The position numbers and the translations under genes were made by a program. Positions 1 to 9,306 of a DNA stretch of 64,000 bases are shown one piece after another (position 1 is the stretch's first letter; each line of letters opens with the position of its first letter). Origin of the DNA: Candidatus Aminicenantota bacterium (GTDB lineage: Bacteria; Acidobacteriota; Aminicenantia; Aminicenantales; Saccharicenantaceae); contig JACIYJ010000005.1 in assembly GCA_014360015.1 (NCBI GenBank), forward strand, positions 1 through 64,000, written 5' to 3'. A model generated the notes under the pieces. The model saw only the letters and a list, made by a program, of their open reading frames with translations, was not told the origin of the DNA and did no database searches.

Positions 1-124
1 GAAACAACCTGGCTACCTCTGAGATATTCCCCGTCTCCTCATAGGCCCTGATCAGAGCTTTTCTGGCCAGAATGGGTGCACTCTTGCAAAGCTCATAGTA
101 AGTAGGGTATATATTTTCTGTCAT
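1..124 (-). CDS. Helix-turn-helix protein, N-terminal fragment (runs off the window)
   Basis: Only the first 41 codons are in the window. Reading leftward from an ATG at 124-122, preceded by a strong AGGAGG-type ribosome site at about 131-141, the peptide begins MTENIYPTYYELCKSAP and continues with a helix-turn-helix-like stretch ending ETGNISEVARLF. That pattern is typical of the N-terminal DNA-binding part of integrase/transposase or small regulator proteins. The rest of the gene is beyond base 1, so the class cannot be fixed. It diverges from the secretion operon on the other strand. Confidence 0.55.
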   Translation of the reverse strand, partial: MTENIYPTYYELCKSAPILARKALIRAYEETGNISEVARLF

Positions 125-319
125 TGGGGCTTCCTCCTCCTTTCGTTTAGAAGTTTCAACAAAATTTTTAACGGAGGAAGCCCTGCTTTTTCAAGTGCCA
201 AGTTTATAAATTTCCCTGCCTCTTCTGCCGAAATTCCTATGGCCGGACTGCCACCCCGCTTCTGCCAAATACTCCCTCTAACCTGGATACTATCTCTTAA
301 CCTGAAAGAAACTGATTAA

Positions 320-348
320 TTGACATGTATTCAGAGCTAACTTAAGAT
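320..348 (+). promoter_or_regulatory. Sigma70-type promoter for the pilus/secretion operon
   Basis: A perfect -35 box TTGACA lies at 320-325 and a -10 box TAAGAT (4/6) at 343-348, with the ideal 17-base spacer. The first operon start codon is 30 bases downstream. Seen by eye only. Confidence 0.55.
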
Positions 349-378
349 AAGAAAAAAAGGCAAAGTTTGAGAGCGTAA

Positions 379-1581
379 ATGCCCAGCTATGTGTGTCGCT
401 TCGTAACCGCTGACGGACGCATCATCAAAGAAACCATTCAGGCAGCTTCGGTTGAAGAGTGCCGGAAGAGGCTGGAAGCTGAGGGGCTGTGCGTTCTTTC
501 CATCCGGAAAGAATTCAGGCTATCTCAGCTTCACCTGTTCGGACGCAAAGTTAAGCCCCAGGAATTTATTTTATTCAACCAGGAACTGGTTGCCCTGCTT
601 AAAGCTGGCTATCCGGTGCTCAGAAGCCTGGAACTGGTGGAAAAAAGAATAGAAAATCCACAATTAAAAGACATAATTAGAAGGGTGGAAGCTGATGTCA
701 GGGGCGGCAAAACCCTTTCTGAAGCTTTTTCTCCATTTGAATCTCTTTTCACTAAGGTATACACAGCTTCTCTGATGGCCGGAGAAAGGAGCGGAAATTT
801 ACCAGGTTCAATTGGGCGATACATTCAGTATGCTAAGGTCATCAGCCAGACCCGCTCCCGGGTGCGTTCAGCGCTCCTTTACCCCACGCTTCTCATTGTG
901 TTCTCCATTATTCTTATCGGTATTCTGGTAGGTCTGGTTTTACCAAGATTCGCTTCTTTTTATGCAGATTTTGGCGCCCAGCTTCCGGTAATGACCCGGT
1001 GGCTGATGGCCACCGCTTTATTCATCAGAAAAAACCTTCTGTGGTTTGCTCTTATTGTGCTGATTATTATCGTTATGCCACTCAGCCTCAGGAATAATCG
1101 AAGCTTTGTGATTTTTAAGGACAGACTGAAACTGCGACTTCCTTTTTCTCGTTATTTAATCCAGGAGTCTGCTGTGGCTCTTTTCAGCCGGACTCTTGGT
1201 CTTTTGCTGGAAGCGGGCATCACGCTTCTCAATTCAGTTAGTGTGGCTGGCCTTTCAGTGCCCAATCGCTACATCTCCTTTCGGCTTGAAACTATTGCCG
1301 ACAGCCTGAAGAATGGCGAAAGCCTTTATGATTCTCTCCAGAAAACCGAAGTCTTTCCGCAGTTAGCCCTGGATATGATCAGGATAGGCGAAAGCTCAGC
1401 TAATCTGCCCGGGATGCTGGCGGAAGTAGCTGACTTTTATGATGAACGATTGCGTGATAGAATACAGACGCTGGTCTCTCTGATCGAACCGGTCATCATC
1501 GTTTTTATTGGCTTGGTGGCAGCGGCCATGATTCTTTCAATCTATTTGCCGATATTCAATATTATCAGGATCACCAGATGA
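379..1581 (+). CDS. gspF: Type II secretion / type IV pilus inner-membrane platform protein (GspF/PilC)
   Basis: This 400-residue polytopic membrane protein is the platform on which the assembly ATPase acts to extrude pseudopilins or pilins. It shows the two T2SSF repeats of the family (roughly residues 60-185 and 262-385), each with the amphipathic LLKAGYPVLRSLE / LLEAGITLLNSVS type helix. Three hydrophobic segments are visible near residues 165-190, 219-236 and 366-392. Length matches the family. It is first in a tight operon with the ATPase 17 bases downstream. Pilus and type II versions cannot be separated from this gene alone. Confidence 0.93.
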   Translation: MPSYVCRFVTADGRIIKETIQAASVEECRKRLEAEGLCVLSIRKEFRLSQLHLFGRKVKPQEFILFNQELVALLKAGYPVLRSLELVEKRIENPQLKDIIRRVEADVRGGKTLSEAFSPFESLFTKVYTASLMAGERSGNLPGSIGRYIQYAKVISQTRSRVRSALLYPTLLIVFSIILIGILVGLVLPRFASFYADFGAQLPVMTRWLMATALFIRKNLLWFALIVLIIIVMPLSLRNNRSFVIFKDRLKLRLPFSRYLIQESAVALFSRTLGLLLEAGITLLNSVSVAGLSVPNRYISFRLETIADSLKNGESLYDSLQKTEVFPQLALDMIRIGESSANLPGMLAEVADFYDERLRDRIQTLVSLIEPVIIVFIGLVAAAMILSIYLPIFNIIRITR

Positions 1582-1598
1582 GATAGAAGGAGGCAGAA

Positions 1599-3209
1599 TT
1601 GCCCAAAGGCGAAACTAACGGACTGCTCTTAGCCGAAGAGCTTGAAGCTAAACGCTTAGCCGAGAAATACCATGTTCCTTATATTGATCTTTCCAGCTTT
1701 GAGCTTGACCGGGAACTTATCCAGTCCTATCCGGTTGATTTTCTTTACCGCTATAACTTTGTGCCATTAGAAGATGATGGCCGAGTGCTGAAAATTGCCA
1801 TAGCTGATCCATCTGACTTAGCGGCCATAGACAGCATCGAAACTTTTGCCGGCAGAAAAGTTGAAGTTTACGCTGCTTCTAAGCGAGCTGTTCAGGAAGC
1901 CCTGCGCCGGAGCGAGACAGCCGCCCAGGTCCTAAAAGAAGCTACCGAAAGTTTTATCCGCCAGGTAGTGGAAAAAGAAACCGGCGAAGAGGAAGATGTC
2001 ATCACCATAGAAAAGTTAACCGAGCAGGATGGCTCCATCATTAAGCTGGTCAACACCATCATTTTCACCGCAGTTCAGAAACGGGCCAGCGATATTCATA
2101 TTGAATCCAAGGAAAACTTTGTCCGCATCAAATACCGCATTGACGGCGTTCTGACTGAGGCCATGGAGCCAATTGACCGAAAATTTCAGTCGCTGATTAT
2201 TTCCCGCATCAAGATTATGTCAGACCTGGATATTTCCGAACGCCGGGTGCCACAGGACGGTCGTTTCCGTCTGAAAATCAAAGACAAAACCATTGATTTC
2301 CGCGTTTCCATCATGCCCTGCATCTACGGCGAGGATGCAGTTATCCGCATCTTAGACAAGGAAATGATTACGGAAGCTTTTGCCGAGCTCAGGCTTGACC
2401 TTCTTGGCTTTTCGGATGAAGTCCTGAGAAAATTCCGACGTTACATCAGCCAGCCATACGGGATGATTCTGGTAACCGGACCAACTGGAAGCGGCAAAAC
2501 CACCACCCTTTATGCGGCCCTGACTGAAATCAAGTCGCCTGAAGATAAAATCATCACCATTGAAGACCCAGTCGAATATCAGATAGAAGGGATTACCCAG
2601 ATTCAGGTGAACGAGAAAAAAGGTCTGACTTTTGCCCGAGGTTTGCGCTCCATTCTTCGTCACGACCCGGACAAAATCATGGTTGGCGAAATCCGCGACC
2701 CGGAGACAGCTCAGATTGCCATCCAGTCAGCTCTCACCGGACACTTAGTCTTTACCACCGTCCATGCCAATAATGTCTTTGACGTCATCGGCCGGTTCCT
2801 GCATATGCAGGTTGATCCCTACAGCTTCATCTCTGCCCTTAACTGCATTCTGGCTCAAAGATTGGTGCGGGTGCTTTGTCCAAAATGCAAGGTGCCGGTT
2901 AAGTATGACGAGGCCACCCTTGAGCTTTCAGGTCTTGACCCAGATAAATACCGGAATCAGACTTTTTATGAACCGCGCGGCTGTCCTGAATGTCATCAAA
3001 CCGGATATAAAGGGCGAACAGCCATTGCCGAGCTTTTGGAGCTATCAGATACCATCAGGGAAATGATTTTGGCTCGCAAGCCTCTGTCCGAAGTTAAGAA
3101 AAAAGCTTTAGAGGAGGGGATGGTGCCATTGAGAAAGGCTGGACTGGAAAAAGTTTTGGCCGGCATCACCAGTCTTAAAGACCTGAACAAGGTAACCTTT
3201 GTTGAGTAA
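1599..3209 (+). CDS. gspE: Secretion/pilus assembly ATPase (GspE/PilB)
   Basis: Cytoplasmic hexameric ATPase powering pilus or pseudopilus assembly. The N-terminal 150 residues look like the MshEN/GspE N-domain. Walker A GPTGSGKT is at about residues 294-301, followed by the Asp box and the Walker B-like segment near 356 and the His box (TTVHAN) near 388. A zinc-binding tetracysteine is formed by CPKC (427/430) and CPEC (462/465), as in GspE and PilB. The start is TTG at 1599, chosen because AGAAGGAGG lies at 1585-1593 with good spacing. 536 residues is normal for the family. It follows the platform gene and precedes pilM. Confidence 0.95.
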   Translation: MPKGETNGLLLAEELEAKRLAEKYHVPYIDLSSFELDRELIQSYPVDFLYRYNFVPLEDDGRVLKIAIADPSDLAAIDSIETFAGRKVEVYAASKRAVQEALRRSETAAQVLKEATESFIRQVVEKETGEEEDVITIEKLTEQDGSIIKLVNTIIFTAVQKRASDIHIESKENFVRIKYRIDGVLTEAMEPIDRKFQSLIISRIKIMSDLDISERRVPQDGRFRLKIKDKTIDFRVSIMPCIYGEDAVIRILDKEMITEAFAELRLDLLGFSDEVLRKFRRYISQPYGMILVTGPTGSGKTTTLYAALTEIKSPEDKIITIEDPVEYQIEGITQIQVNEKKGLTFARGLRSILRHDPDKIMVGEIRDPETAQIAIQSALTGHLVFTTVHANNVFDVIGRFLHMQVDPYSFISALNCILAQRLVRVLCPKCKVPVKYDEATLELSGLDPDKYRNQTFYEPRGCPECHQTGYKGRTAIAELLELSDTIREMILARKPLSEVKKKALEEGMVPLRKAGLEKVLAGITSLKDLNKVTFVE

Positions 3210-3214
3210 AGCCG

Positions 3215-4102
3215 ATGAATTTAGCCAATAAATGGAAAAGATATTTTCTGGAACAGCCCAGGCCAGCGGCTGTTTTTCAGATAGCGCCCTCTTACTTCGC
3301 CTGCCTTAAAGTGGGTCTGGAAAAGAAACTTTCGGAGAATGATTATTTCATTCAGAGAATCCCGGCCGGGGTGATTGAAGCCAATTTTTTACAGTCCAAT
3401 ATTAGGCAGCCTGAAATTTTAGAACAATTCATTGACCGGGCTCTGCAAAAACTCAAACTGCCTGGAAACTCGGTCACAGTCATCCTGCCCGAAACGAGCA
3501 GCCGGGTATTTGTCTTTTCTTTGGAAGGTACTTTTCTGACGCCGACAGAGCTGGTTAAATTCATCGAATGGCGGCTTAAACGCCAGTTAGCTCAACCACT
3601 TTCTGACATCAGGTATTCCTATCAGACTTTTAATTCTGGCCGGGAGAAAAAAGTTTTGGTGGTTTGCTCTGGTCTTGAGGTCATCAAAGAGTATGAAACC
3701 ATTTTTCAGAAGAAAAAACTTCAACCTGGAAAGCTGACTATTCCTTCACTTTCAATTTTCAACCTGCTTCCGGGAATAAAAGAGGATGATTTTCTGGTGG
3801 TGGATGCTGACTTTGATTACCTGAGTTTGATGGCGGTGATTGAAGGTTCGCTTTATCTTTATCGTCAGAAACAGCTTTTGCCCAGCTTAGAGAATAGCCT
3901 GGAAGTAATTTTAAAGGAAGTTGAAAACACTCTTTATTTCATCGAAGATAAAACCAGAAGAAAAGTTAGGCTTCTCTGCCTGCGCTCAAACTTTGAAGCA
4001 ACAGAGTCGTTGAAGAGAGTGCTTCAAACGACTGCAGCGGTGGAAATTGTTGAAATCGAGCCGGAGAATCGGGCAATAGCACCCATGCTCGGGGGGCTGT
4101 GA
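3215..4102 (+). CDS. pilM: PilM-like actin-fold assembly protein
   Basis: A 295-residue protein in the PilM position, between the ATPase and the PilN/PilO pair, with the scattered motifs of the PilM/GspL cytoplasmic domain (an actin-like fold that links ATPase to inner-membrane partners). It is somewhat shorter than typical PilM (about 350) and weakly conserved, so the call rests partly on operon order. It lacks a clear membrane segment. Its stop TGA overlaps the start of the next gene, suggesting translational coupling. Confidence 0.75.
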   Translation: MNLANKWKRYFLEQPRPAAVFQIAPSYFACLKVGLEKKLSENDYFIQRIPAGVIEANFLQSNIRQPEILEQFIDRALQKLKLPGNSVTVILPETSSRVFVFSLEGTFLTPTELVKFIEWRLKRQLAQPLSDIRYSYQTFNSGREKKVLVVCSGLEVIKEYETIFQKKKLQPGKLTIPSLSIFNLLPGIKEDDFLVVDADFDYLSLMAVIEGSLYLYRQKQLLPSLENSLEVILKEVENTLYFIEDKTRRKVRLLCLRSNFEATESLKRVLQTTAAVEIVEIEPENRAIAPMLGGL

Positions 4103-4677
4103 TGGCTAACAGGCACTACCGTAATGGTTGGAACATTATCATCAACTTAGCCAGCCATCCCCGGCGAAATCTGAGATTATATCGGATGCTGATTTCTGTG
4201 CTGATGGTGCTGCTGGCAGTTGTCTTTTTATATCTTGTCATTTTTAATCTGAGAAGTTTTTCTGAATACAGAAAAGTTTCTCTTAGCAATCAGGAGCTGG
4301 CCATAAAAATAGCTGAGCTTAGTTCTGAAAACCGAAAGCTGAGCCGGGAAATCCAGAATCTAAGCCAGCAGTTTAAGCCGACGGTGGATGAAATCAACAG
4401 CCTTCTGGAGCAGAAAGCTTTTTCCTGGGTGAAGTTCTTCAGCTGTCTGGAAAAAGCCTTGCCTTCAGGGTGTTATTTGGTTTCCCTTAACCCCACTCGC
4501 TCTTCTTTATCCATGGAATTCAGACTCAAGCTTGGCTTGAGCAATCGCGATGACCTGAGCCTGTTGCTCAGAAATCTTCAGCAGCAGGGTTTCAGGGAAA
4601 TAAAAATCCTGAGCGAAGTTTTTCAGGATAACAAGTTTCAGGTGGAGATGAGTTTTAAAGATGTTGAAAATAAGTGA
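4099..4677 (+). CDS. pilN: PilN-like inner-membrane alignment protein
   Basis: 192 residues beginning with the family signature NLASHPRRN close to the N terminus (PilN binds PilM through this tail), then one transmembrane helix near residues 30-50, a coiled coil (about 55-92) and a periplasmic ferredoxin-like domain. The start is GTG at 4099 or the adjacent ATG at 4102, both overlapping the pilM stop. It overlaps the next gene by 17 bases. It forms the PilM-PilN-PilO alignment complex with its neighbours. Confidence 0.8.
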   Translation: MMANRHYRNGWNIIINLASHPRRNLRLYRMLISVLMVLLAVVFLYLVIFNLRSFSEYRKVSLSNQELAIKIAELSSENRKLSREIQNLSQQFKPTVDEINSLLEQKAFSWVKFFSCLEKALPSGCYLVSLNPTRSSLSMEFRLKLGLSNRDDLSLLLRNLQQQGFREIKILSEVFQDNKFQVEMSFKDVENK

Positions 4678-5227
4678 GCTTCTATCGGCCAGAGAAAGAA
4701 AGCTTCTTACTGGCTTGAGTCTGGTTGTGCTCGTTGCCCTGATTATTCTTGTTTTTTCTATTTTCTTCTGGAGTAGCAAATTGACGGGTGCTCGCCGGGA
4801 AGCTGAAAAAGGGAGATCCGAGCTGGAAAAAATTTCGGCTCAGGCTGACCAGACGAAACTCGAATTTCTCCGCTGGCAGGCAACCGCCAAAGACCTGGAA
4901 GAGTTGAAGAAAAACGCTTTCTATTCAGGGCAGCAGAGTCTGGATACCTTTCGAGATGACCTGAAAAAGCTATTTCAGCAGAGCGGTCTGCCACTTCCTT
5001 CAATCAATTATCAGTACGAAGAATCAGAGAAAAAAGAATTTCGAAAGCTTTCAGCTTCATTCAACCTGAGACTTTCTTACCCGCTTCTTAAAAGATTTCT
5101 TTATCAGCTGGAAACCTGGCCCAGACTTTTAGTCCTGGACCAGATTAATTTCCAGAAAATAGATAACCTTTCTGGAGTCCTGGATTTAAGGTTGACTGTG
5201 GCAGGTTTTTATCATGAAGAGAAGTAA
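4661..5227 (+). CDS. pilO: PilO/GspM-like inner-membrane protein
   Basis: A 188-residue bitopic protein with one transmembrane helix near residues 16-38, a coiled coil (about 42-85) and a small C-terminal periplasmic domain, the usual PilO architecture. It starts inside the end of pilN and its last 14 bases overlap the next gene, so it is part of a translationally coupled set. Assignment depends on topology and position more than on sequence motifs. Confidence 0.72.
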   Translation: MLKISELLSARERKLLTGLSLVVLVALIILVFSIFFWSSKLTGARREAEKGRSELEKISAQADQTKLEFLRWQATAKDLEELKKNAFYSGQQSLDTFRDDLKKLFQQSGLPLPSINYQYEESEKKEFRKLSASFNLRLSYPLLKRFLYQLETWPRLLVLDQINFQKIDNLSGVLDLRLTVAGFYHEEK

Positions 5228-5792
5228 TCTATCGTCATCAGGCCACAAGCTGGCGGCGTTTCTTCTGTTGTTGTGTTTTATTTCTGGAAGTAGCAGAATT
5301 GAAGGAGAAGTTAGAACCAGAGCCCTTGAAAACAATCAGCCTCAGGATAATCAGCAGGCTAAAGCCCCGGCTAAAATTTCTTCCTTCATCAAAAAAGAAC
5401 TCCTGCCTAAATTGGATCCGGCGCTGGCCAATGCCCGAAGAGATTTGTTCCGGCCGTCAGCCATTGAATCAATCAGTTCATTGCCTTTAGGGTCGTCAGC
5501 TCAAAATCAGATTGAACCTGCAGAAATTTCCTCCGAAGAAGCTGAAAACAAATCCCTTCTGGAAAGCCTGAACATAGCCTATCTTGGACTGGTTTCGTCC
5601 GGGAGCAAGGCTCTGGCAGTAGTGATGCTCGATGGTCAGACAGTAACCTTATTAGAAGGGGAAGAAGTTATTCCGGGTGTCAGGCTGGTTAAAATTTCGC
5701 CAGAAGAGGTCCTGTTTAAAGACTGTCAGGGCAACTCCAGAAAGATTCCGATAAAGGAGAGTTTCGATGAAAACTTTGATGAAAAAGTTTAG
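5214..5792 (+). CDS. GspC/PilP-like periplasmic linker protein
   Basis: A 192-residue protein with an N-terminal hydrophobic anchor (residues 12-28), a low-complexity linker, and a C-terminal beta-rich domain (about 105-180: IAYLGLVSSGSKALAVV followed by GEEVIPGVRLVKISPEEV) that resembles the homology-region domain of GspC and PilP. Such proteins connect the inner-membrane complex to the secretin, which fits the position immediately before the secretin gene, overlapping it by 26 bases. GspC and PilP cannot be told apart here. Confidence 0.68.
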   Translation: MKRSNLSSSGHKLAAFLLLLCFISGSSRIEGEVRTRALENNQPQDNQQAKAPAKISSFIKKELLPKLDPALANARRDLFRPSAIESISSLPLGSSAQNQIEPAEISSEEAENKSLLESLNIAYLGLVSSGSKALAVVMLDGQTVTLLEGEEVIPGVRLVKISPEEVLFKDCQGNSRKIPIKESFDENFDEKV

Positions 5793-7929
5793 CCTGGAAA
5801 AAATCAGCTGGCTTTTTCTTGGCTTAATTCTGATAAATTTTCTGGCCTGCACCACTTTCAGTCCAGCCTACAAGCTGGGCAATCAGGCTGAAATTAATAA
5901 GAATTATGATGAAGCTATCAAATATTACGAGCAGGCTCTGATAGAAAACCCGAAAGAGTCGGTTTACCGGCTGGCTCTATTTCGAGCCAAGGCTTCAGCA
6001 GCTTTGAATTCTGCGGAAAAAGCCAGAAAGCTTCTGGCAGAGGGCAAGAAGGATGAAGCCGTGGCTGAATACAAGAAAGCTCTGGCTTATGACCCGACTA
6101 ACCGGCAGATTTTAGAGGAATATCGGGCAGCGGCTGGAATTAAACCACAACCCACAGAAAAGCCGAAGGAAATTGTGGTTGAAGAGCTGGTTAAGCTGAA
6201 ATATCCGCCGGAAAAACTCAAGCTCAAATTTACCGATGCTTCGCTTAAGGCCATCTTCCAGGCACTGGGAAAATTCTCCGGGATTAATTTTCTTTTTGAC
6301 GAACAGTTCCGGGATCTGCCTGTGACAATCGACCTGAGCGACCTGACGGTGGAGCAGGCTCTGAATTCGCTGTGTCTTATTGGAAGGACCTTTTACCGGG
6401 TTATTGATGAACGCACAGTCATCATCGTTCCCGATAATCCTACCAAACGACAGCAGTATGAAACCAATGCCATCAAAACCATCTACCTTTCCAACATCAA
6501 CGCCCAGGATGTCCAGAACCAGTTAGTTTCTATCCTGAGAACCCAGTACAAGGCGCCAAGTATCATCATTGATAAAAACAGGAATTCGCTGACCATCAGG
6601 GATAACCCGCGGATTGTTGCTTTGGCGGAAAAACTGCTGCGCAACTGGGATAAACCCAAGGGCGAAGTGGTGATTGATCTGGAAATAATGGAAGTATCAA
6701 GGAGGAAACTGCAGAAGCTGGGGATGGAATTCAGTCAGAGTTATGCTGGAATCAGATACAGTGGAGGACTGGAACAATTTCCCGCTGACAACTGGCTGCC
6801 ACTTCAAGGATTTGACCTGTCAAAGGCTGGAAATTTTCAGATAACTCTGCCATCAGCCTTGCTCCAATTTCTGGAAACCGATTCGGACACCAAAATTATT
6901 GCTCAACCACGACTGCGGGGAGTAGATTCAGAGCAGATCAAATATCTGGTTGGTCAGAGAGTACCGATTCCCCAGACCACTTTTTCTCCGATTGCTGCCG
7001 GTGGAGTGAGCCAGCAGCCAATTGTTTCTTATACTTATGAAGATGTAGGAATTGAGGTAAATATCAAACCCCGGCTTCATCAAGAAAAAGAAGTTACCTT
7101 AGAAATGGAAGTAAAAATCACCTCGATTGGTGGAACTGGAATTGCTGATATTCCCATCATTTCCACCCGCGAAGTCAAGAACATTATCAGACTAAAGGAC
7201 GGAGAAACCAATCTTCTGGCCGGTCTACTCAAGGATGAAGAAAGAAAATCGCTTAAAGGAATAGTCGGATTGAAAAACCTGCCGATTCTGGGCGGGCTTT
7301 TCTCCAGCACTGACCGGACAGTGGAACAAACCGACGTCATCCTGACTATAACTCCGCATATCATCCGGACTATGCCCATAACTGATGAAGACCGCAAGCC
7401 GCTGTGGATTGACAATGAAGCCCTGTCTTTTGCTACAGCCCAGGCCGCAGGGGCCGAGGAAATTTTTGTTCCTGAAGAGGAAGAGCTGACTCCTGAAGAA
7501 TTGGCCCAAGCCGGGGGAACGAGTACGGTTAATTTTCTTCCGGCCAGAGTTGAACTTCAGGCGGGAAACACTTTTAACGTCAATTTAGCGGTTAATTCGC
7601 CGGCTGATATAACTTCATTATCGCTCAATCTCAACTTTGACCCAAAGTTCCTGAGGTTAAGGGAAATCCAGAAGGGAGATGTAGTGGCTCAATTTGGGGA
7701 TAAAGGATCTTTTTTACAGAATATCAGCCCGACATCAGGTGTGGCCGTTATCGGCTTTTCTTCGCCAACACCGACCAGCGGCGTTAGGTCCGGGAATTTG
7801 GCCACACTGGTGTTTGAGGCGGTAGCTGCCGGAGAAACCAGAGTGGTTATTTCTTCGGTGCAGGCACTCGGGGCGCAGGGACGACCGGTCAATCTGCTCG
7901 GCGGCGAGATGGAAGTTCTAATTCGATAA
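5767..7929 (+). CDS. gspD: Outer-membrane secretin (GspD/PilQ) with cohesin-like C-terminal domain
   Basis: A 720-residue lipoprotein secretin: signal peptide with lipobox ending at Cys28 (FLAC), an N-terminal TPR-like helical region (about 30-120), secretin N-domains (about 140-300), and the secretin channel domain (about 300-545) with the VPIPQTTF and EVKNIIRLKDGETNLLAGL segments. After a short acidic linker, residues about 585-720 form a beta-rich domain resembling cohesin folds (VNFLPARVELQAGNTF, then DPKFLRLREI), an add-on seen in some secretins of environmental bacteria. The start is supported by AAGGAG at 5755-5760. The stop TAA at 7927 merges with a REP arm. Confidence 0.92.
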   Translation: MKTLMKKFSLEKISWLFLGLILINFLACTTFSPAYKLGNQAEINKNYDEAIKYYEQALIENPKESVYRLALFRAKASAALNSAEKARKLLAEGKKDEAVAEYKKALAYDPTNRQILEEYRAAAGIKPQPTEKPKEIVVEELVKLKYPPEKLKLKFTDASLKAIFQALGKFSGINFLFDEQFRDLPVTIDLSDLTVEQALNSLCLIGRTFYRVIDERTVIIVPDNPTKRQQYETNAIKTIYLSNINAQDVQNQLVSILRTQYKAPSIIIDKNRNSLTIRDNPRIVALAEKLLRNWDKPKGEVVIDLEIMEVSRRKLQKLGMEFSQSYAGIRYSGGLEQFPADNWLPLQGFDLSKAGNFQITLPSALLQFLETDSDTKIIAQPRLRGVDSEQIKYLVGQRVPIPQTTFSPIAAGGVSQQPIVSYTYEDVGIEVNIKPRLHQEKEVTLEMEVKITSIGGTGIADIPIISTREVKNIIRLKDGETNLLAGLLKDEERKSLKGIVGLKNLPILGGLFSSTDRTVEQTDVILTITPHIIRTMPITDEDRKPLWIDNEALSFATAQAAGAEEIFVPEEEELTPEELAQAGGTSTVNFLPARVELQAGNTFNVNLAVNSPADITSLSLNLNFDPKFLRLREIQKGDVVAQFGDKGSFLQNISPTSGVAVIGFSSPTPTSGVRSGNLATLVFEAVAAGETRVVISSVQALGAQGRPVNLLGGEMEVLIR

Positions 7930-8025
7930 AAAACGGGGGACGTCCTACGCGTTTCCTGATTTTTTTTCGTAAACAAGGGTAATCTCATAAAAATATGGTA
8001 AATATGTAGGATGTCTCCCATTTTT
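7928..8025. repeat. REP-like palindromic element, two arms
   Basis: A left arm starting AAAAACGGGGGACGTCC at the secretin stop codon and running to the TTTCCTGATTTT core, then a short loop and an inverted right arm ending CCCATTTTT. The arms are imperfect inverted repeats of about 37 bases. This family recurs through the window. Transcribed, it would form a long hairpin and could act as a terminator after the secretin operon. Confidence 0.8.
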
Positions 8026-8218
8026 CAAAAAGTGAGGAAAAGAGTATTGGGTCACCCAATTAAGAGAAAGCTCAAAGGTAGAGAAGCATCAATATATGAA
8101 TAAATATTCATATATAAAATCCAAGTAAAATCAATTCTGCTTTCATGCTGGCTATAATAAACGAAATTTGCTAAAATTAAATAAACCTAGCCATTTGACC
8201 GGGGTAGGAAAGAGGCTG

Positions 8219-8497
8219 ATGCTAAAAGTTAAGGTTAAATTTTTTGCTTATTTCAGAGAAGTGTTCGGAGCCAAAGAAAGGGAACTGGTGCTGGAAGATA
8301 GTATGAATCTGGCCGAATTTCTGAACCGGCTGGCCGAAACGCCGCAGCAGAAAGGTGAGATATTCCGGGATGGCCAGCTTAATCCGCAGGTGGTGGTGAT
8401 GGTTAACGGTTCGGTGGCGGCGCCGGAAAATCTTTCTGAAACTAAAATTGAAGATGGTGCCGTGGTAGCCATCTTCCCGATGATGGGCGGCGGCTGA
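8219..8497 (+). CDS. MoaD/ThiS family sulfur-carrier protein
   Basis: A 92-residue ubiquitin-fold sulfur carrier, probably the small subunit of molybdopterin synthase. It starts VKVKFFAYFREVFGAKERE, a MoaD-type beginning, and ends in GGG, giving the C-terminal di-glycine that is adenylated and thiocarboxylated by a MoeB/ThiF-type enzyme. The start ATG at 8219 follows AGGAAAGAGG; an upstream in-frame TTG adds an unlikely leader. It is a lone gene, but a ThiF-type protein (16762) and a pterin-dependent oxidoreductase (18496) lie in the same window and may share its pathway. Confidence 0.85.
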   Translation: MLKVKVKFFAYFREVFGAKERELVLEDSMNLAEFLNRLAETPQQKGEIFRDGQLNPQVVVMVNGSVAAPENLSETKIEDGAVVAIFPMMGGG

Positions 8498-8655
8498 GCG
8501 GATAAATAATGATTGGGGTCGGGGCAGAGTATTTACTAAAATATCAATGATTTAGAATTAATTCCGTCCGCACGAGTAGAGCCCTGTTAGTAGATATTAA
8601 CCGGTGGTAAACGCCAGGTGAGATATAGTGGGTTAGCGAGGGCTGCCATAATTTT

Positions 8656-9306
8656 TCAGGATTTTTTCTGGAAGATGGGAATACTTAAACCTGCGGAGAA
8701 GAGTAGGGTTCTTGTTTTATAATTTCCGTTATAGATGTTCACCAGCCCAAGGTAATAGCGGAGTTCAAGAAATGGGGTTAAGTTGGCGCAAGGAAACATT
8801 ATTCCAACCCCTCCAACTGCAGCCAGGTCAAACTTTTTTGTTTCAGATGTTAGATTTTCTGAGCCATTCGACGGATCTTTAATCATTAGCGAGTGCTTGA
8901 GCACCAGAGACGCATCATATCCGGTAAGAAAGTAAGGTCTTAATTTTCCTGAAAAAACTATGATTCTTATAATTCCACAGTGGCTCAGGACATCAAGGTT
9001 ATAGGTAAAGAGACGGACCGGTCTGCCTAAATCGTACAGTCTTTCGTTCGTTCCTTTGCGCAGATATTCAAGTGAAAACCGAAGGCCAAGTGGGCTCTCG
9101 TCTTTTTTCAGGCTAAGGGCAAAACCAGCAAAAAAAGTGTGCTTTGTTTCCGCTTTAAAGCCAAATTCCGGAATTGCTGAATCATAAGTGTTTTGGTATC
9201 TAGCCAGACCCGGTCCCATCCAGAACTGCAGCTCTTTATTAAGCCCGCCTCCATAGACTGTGGAGCAGAAAAATAGAAGAAGAATTAAATAGCATAATTT
9301 TTTCAT
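8656..9306 (-). CDS. Exported outer-membrane beta-barrel-like protein
   Basis: A 216-residue protein with a clean signal peptide (first 19-20 residues, ending VYGGG) and alternating hydrophobic strands with a C-terminal segment resembling a terminal barrel strand (LFSAGLSIPIF). The pattern suggests an eight-stranded porin-like or OmpX/OmpW-like barrel of unknown role. The start ATG is preceded by AGAGGGG. It stands alone on the minus strand between MoaD and the S9 peptidase. No specific family is recognised. Confidence 0.7.
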   Translation of the reverse strand: MKKLCYLILLLFFCSTVYGGGLNKELQFWMGPGLARYQNTYDSAIPEFGFKAETKHTFFAGFALSLKKDESPLGLRFSLEYLRKGTNERLYDLGRPVRLFTYNLDVLSHCGIIRIIVFSGKLRPYFLTGYDASLVLKHSLMIKDPSNGSENLTSETKKFDLAAVGGVGIMFPCANLTPFLELRYYLGLVNIYNGNYKTRTLLFSAGLSIPIFQKKS

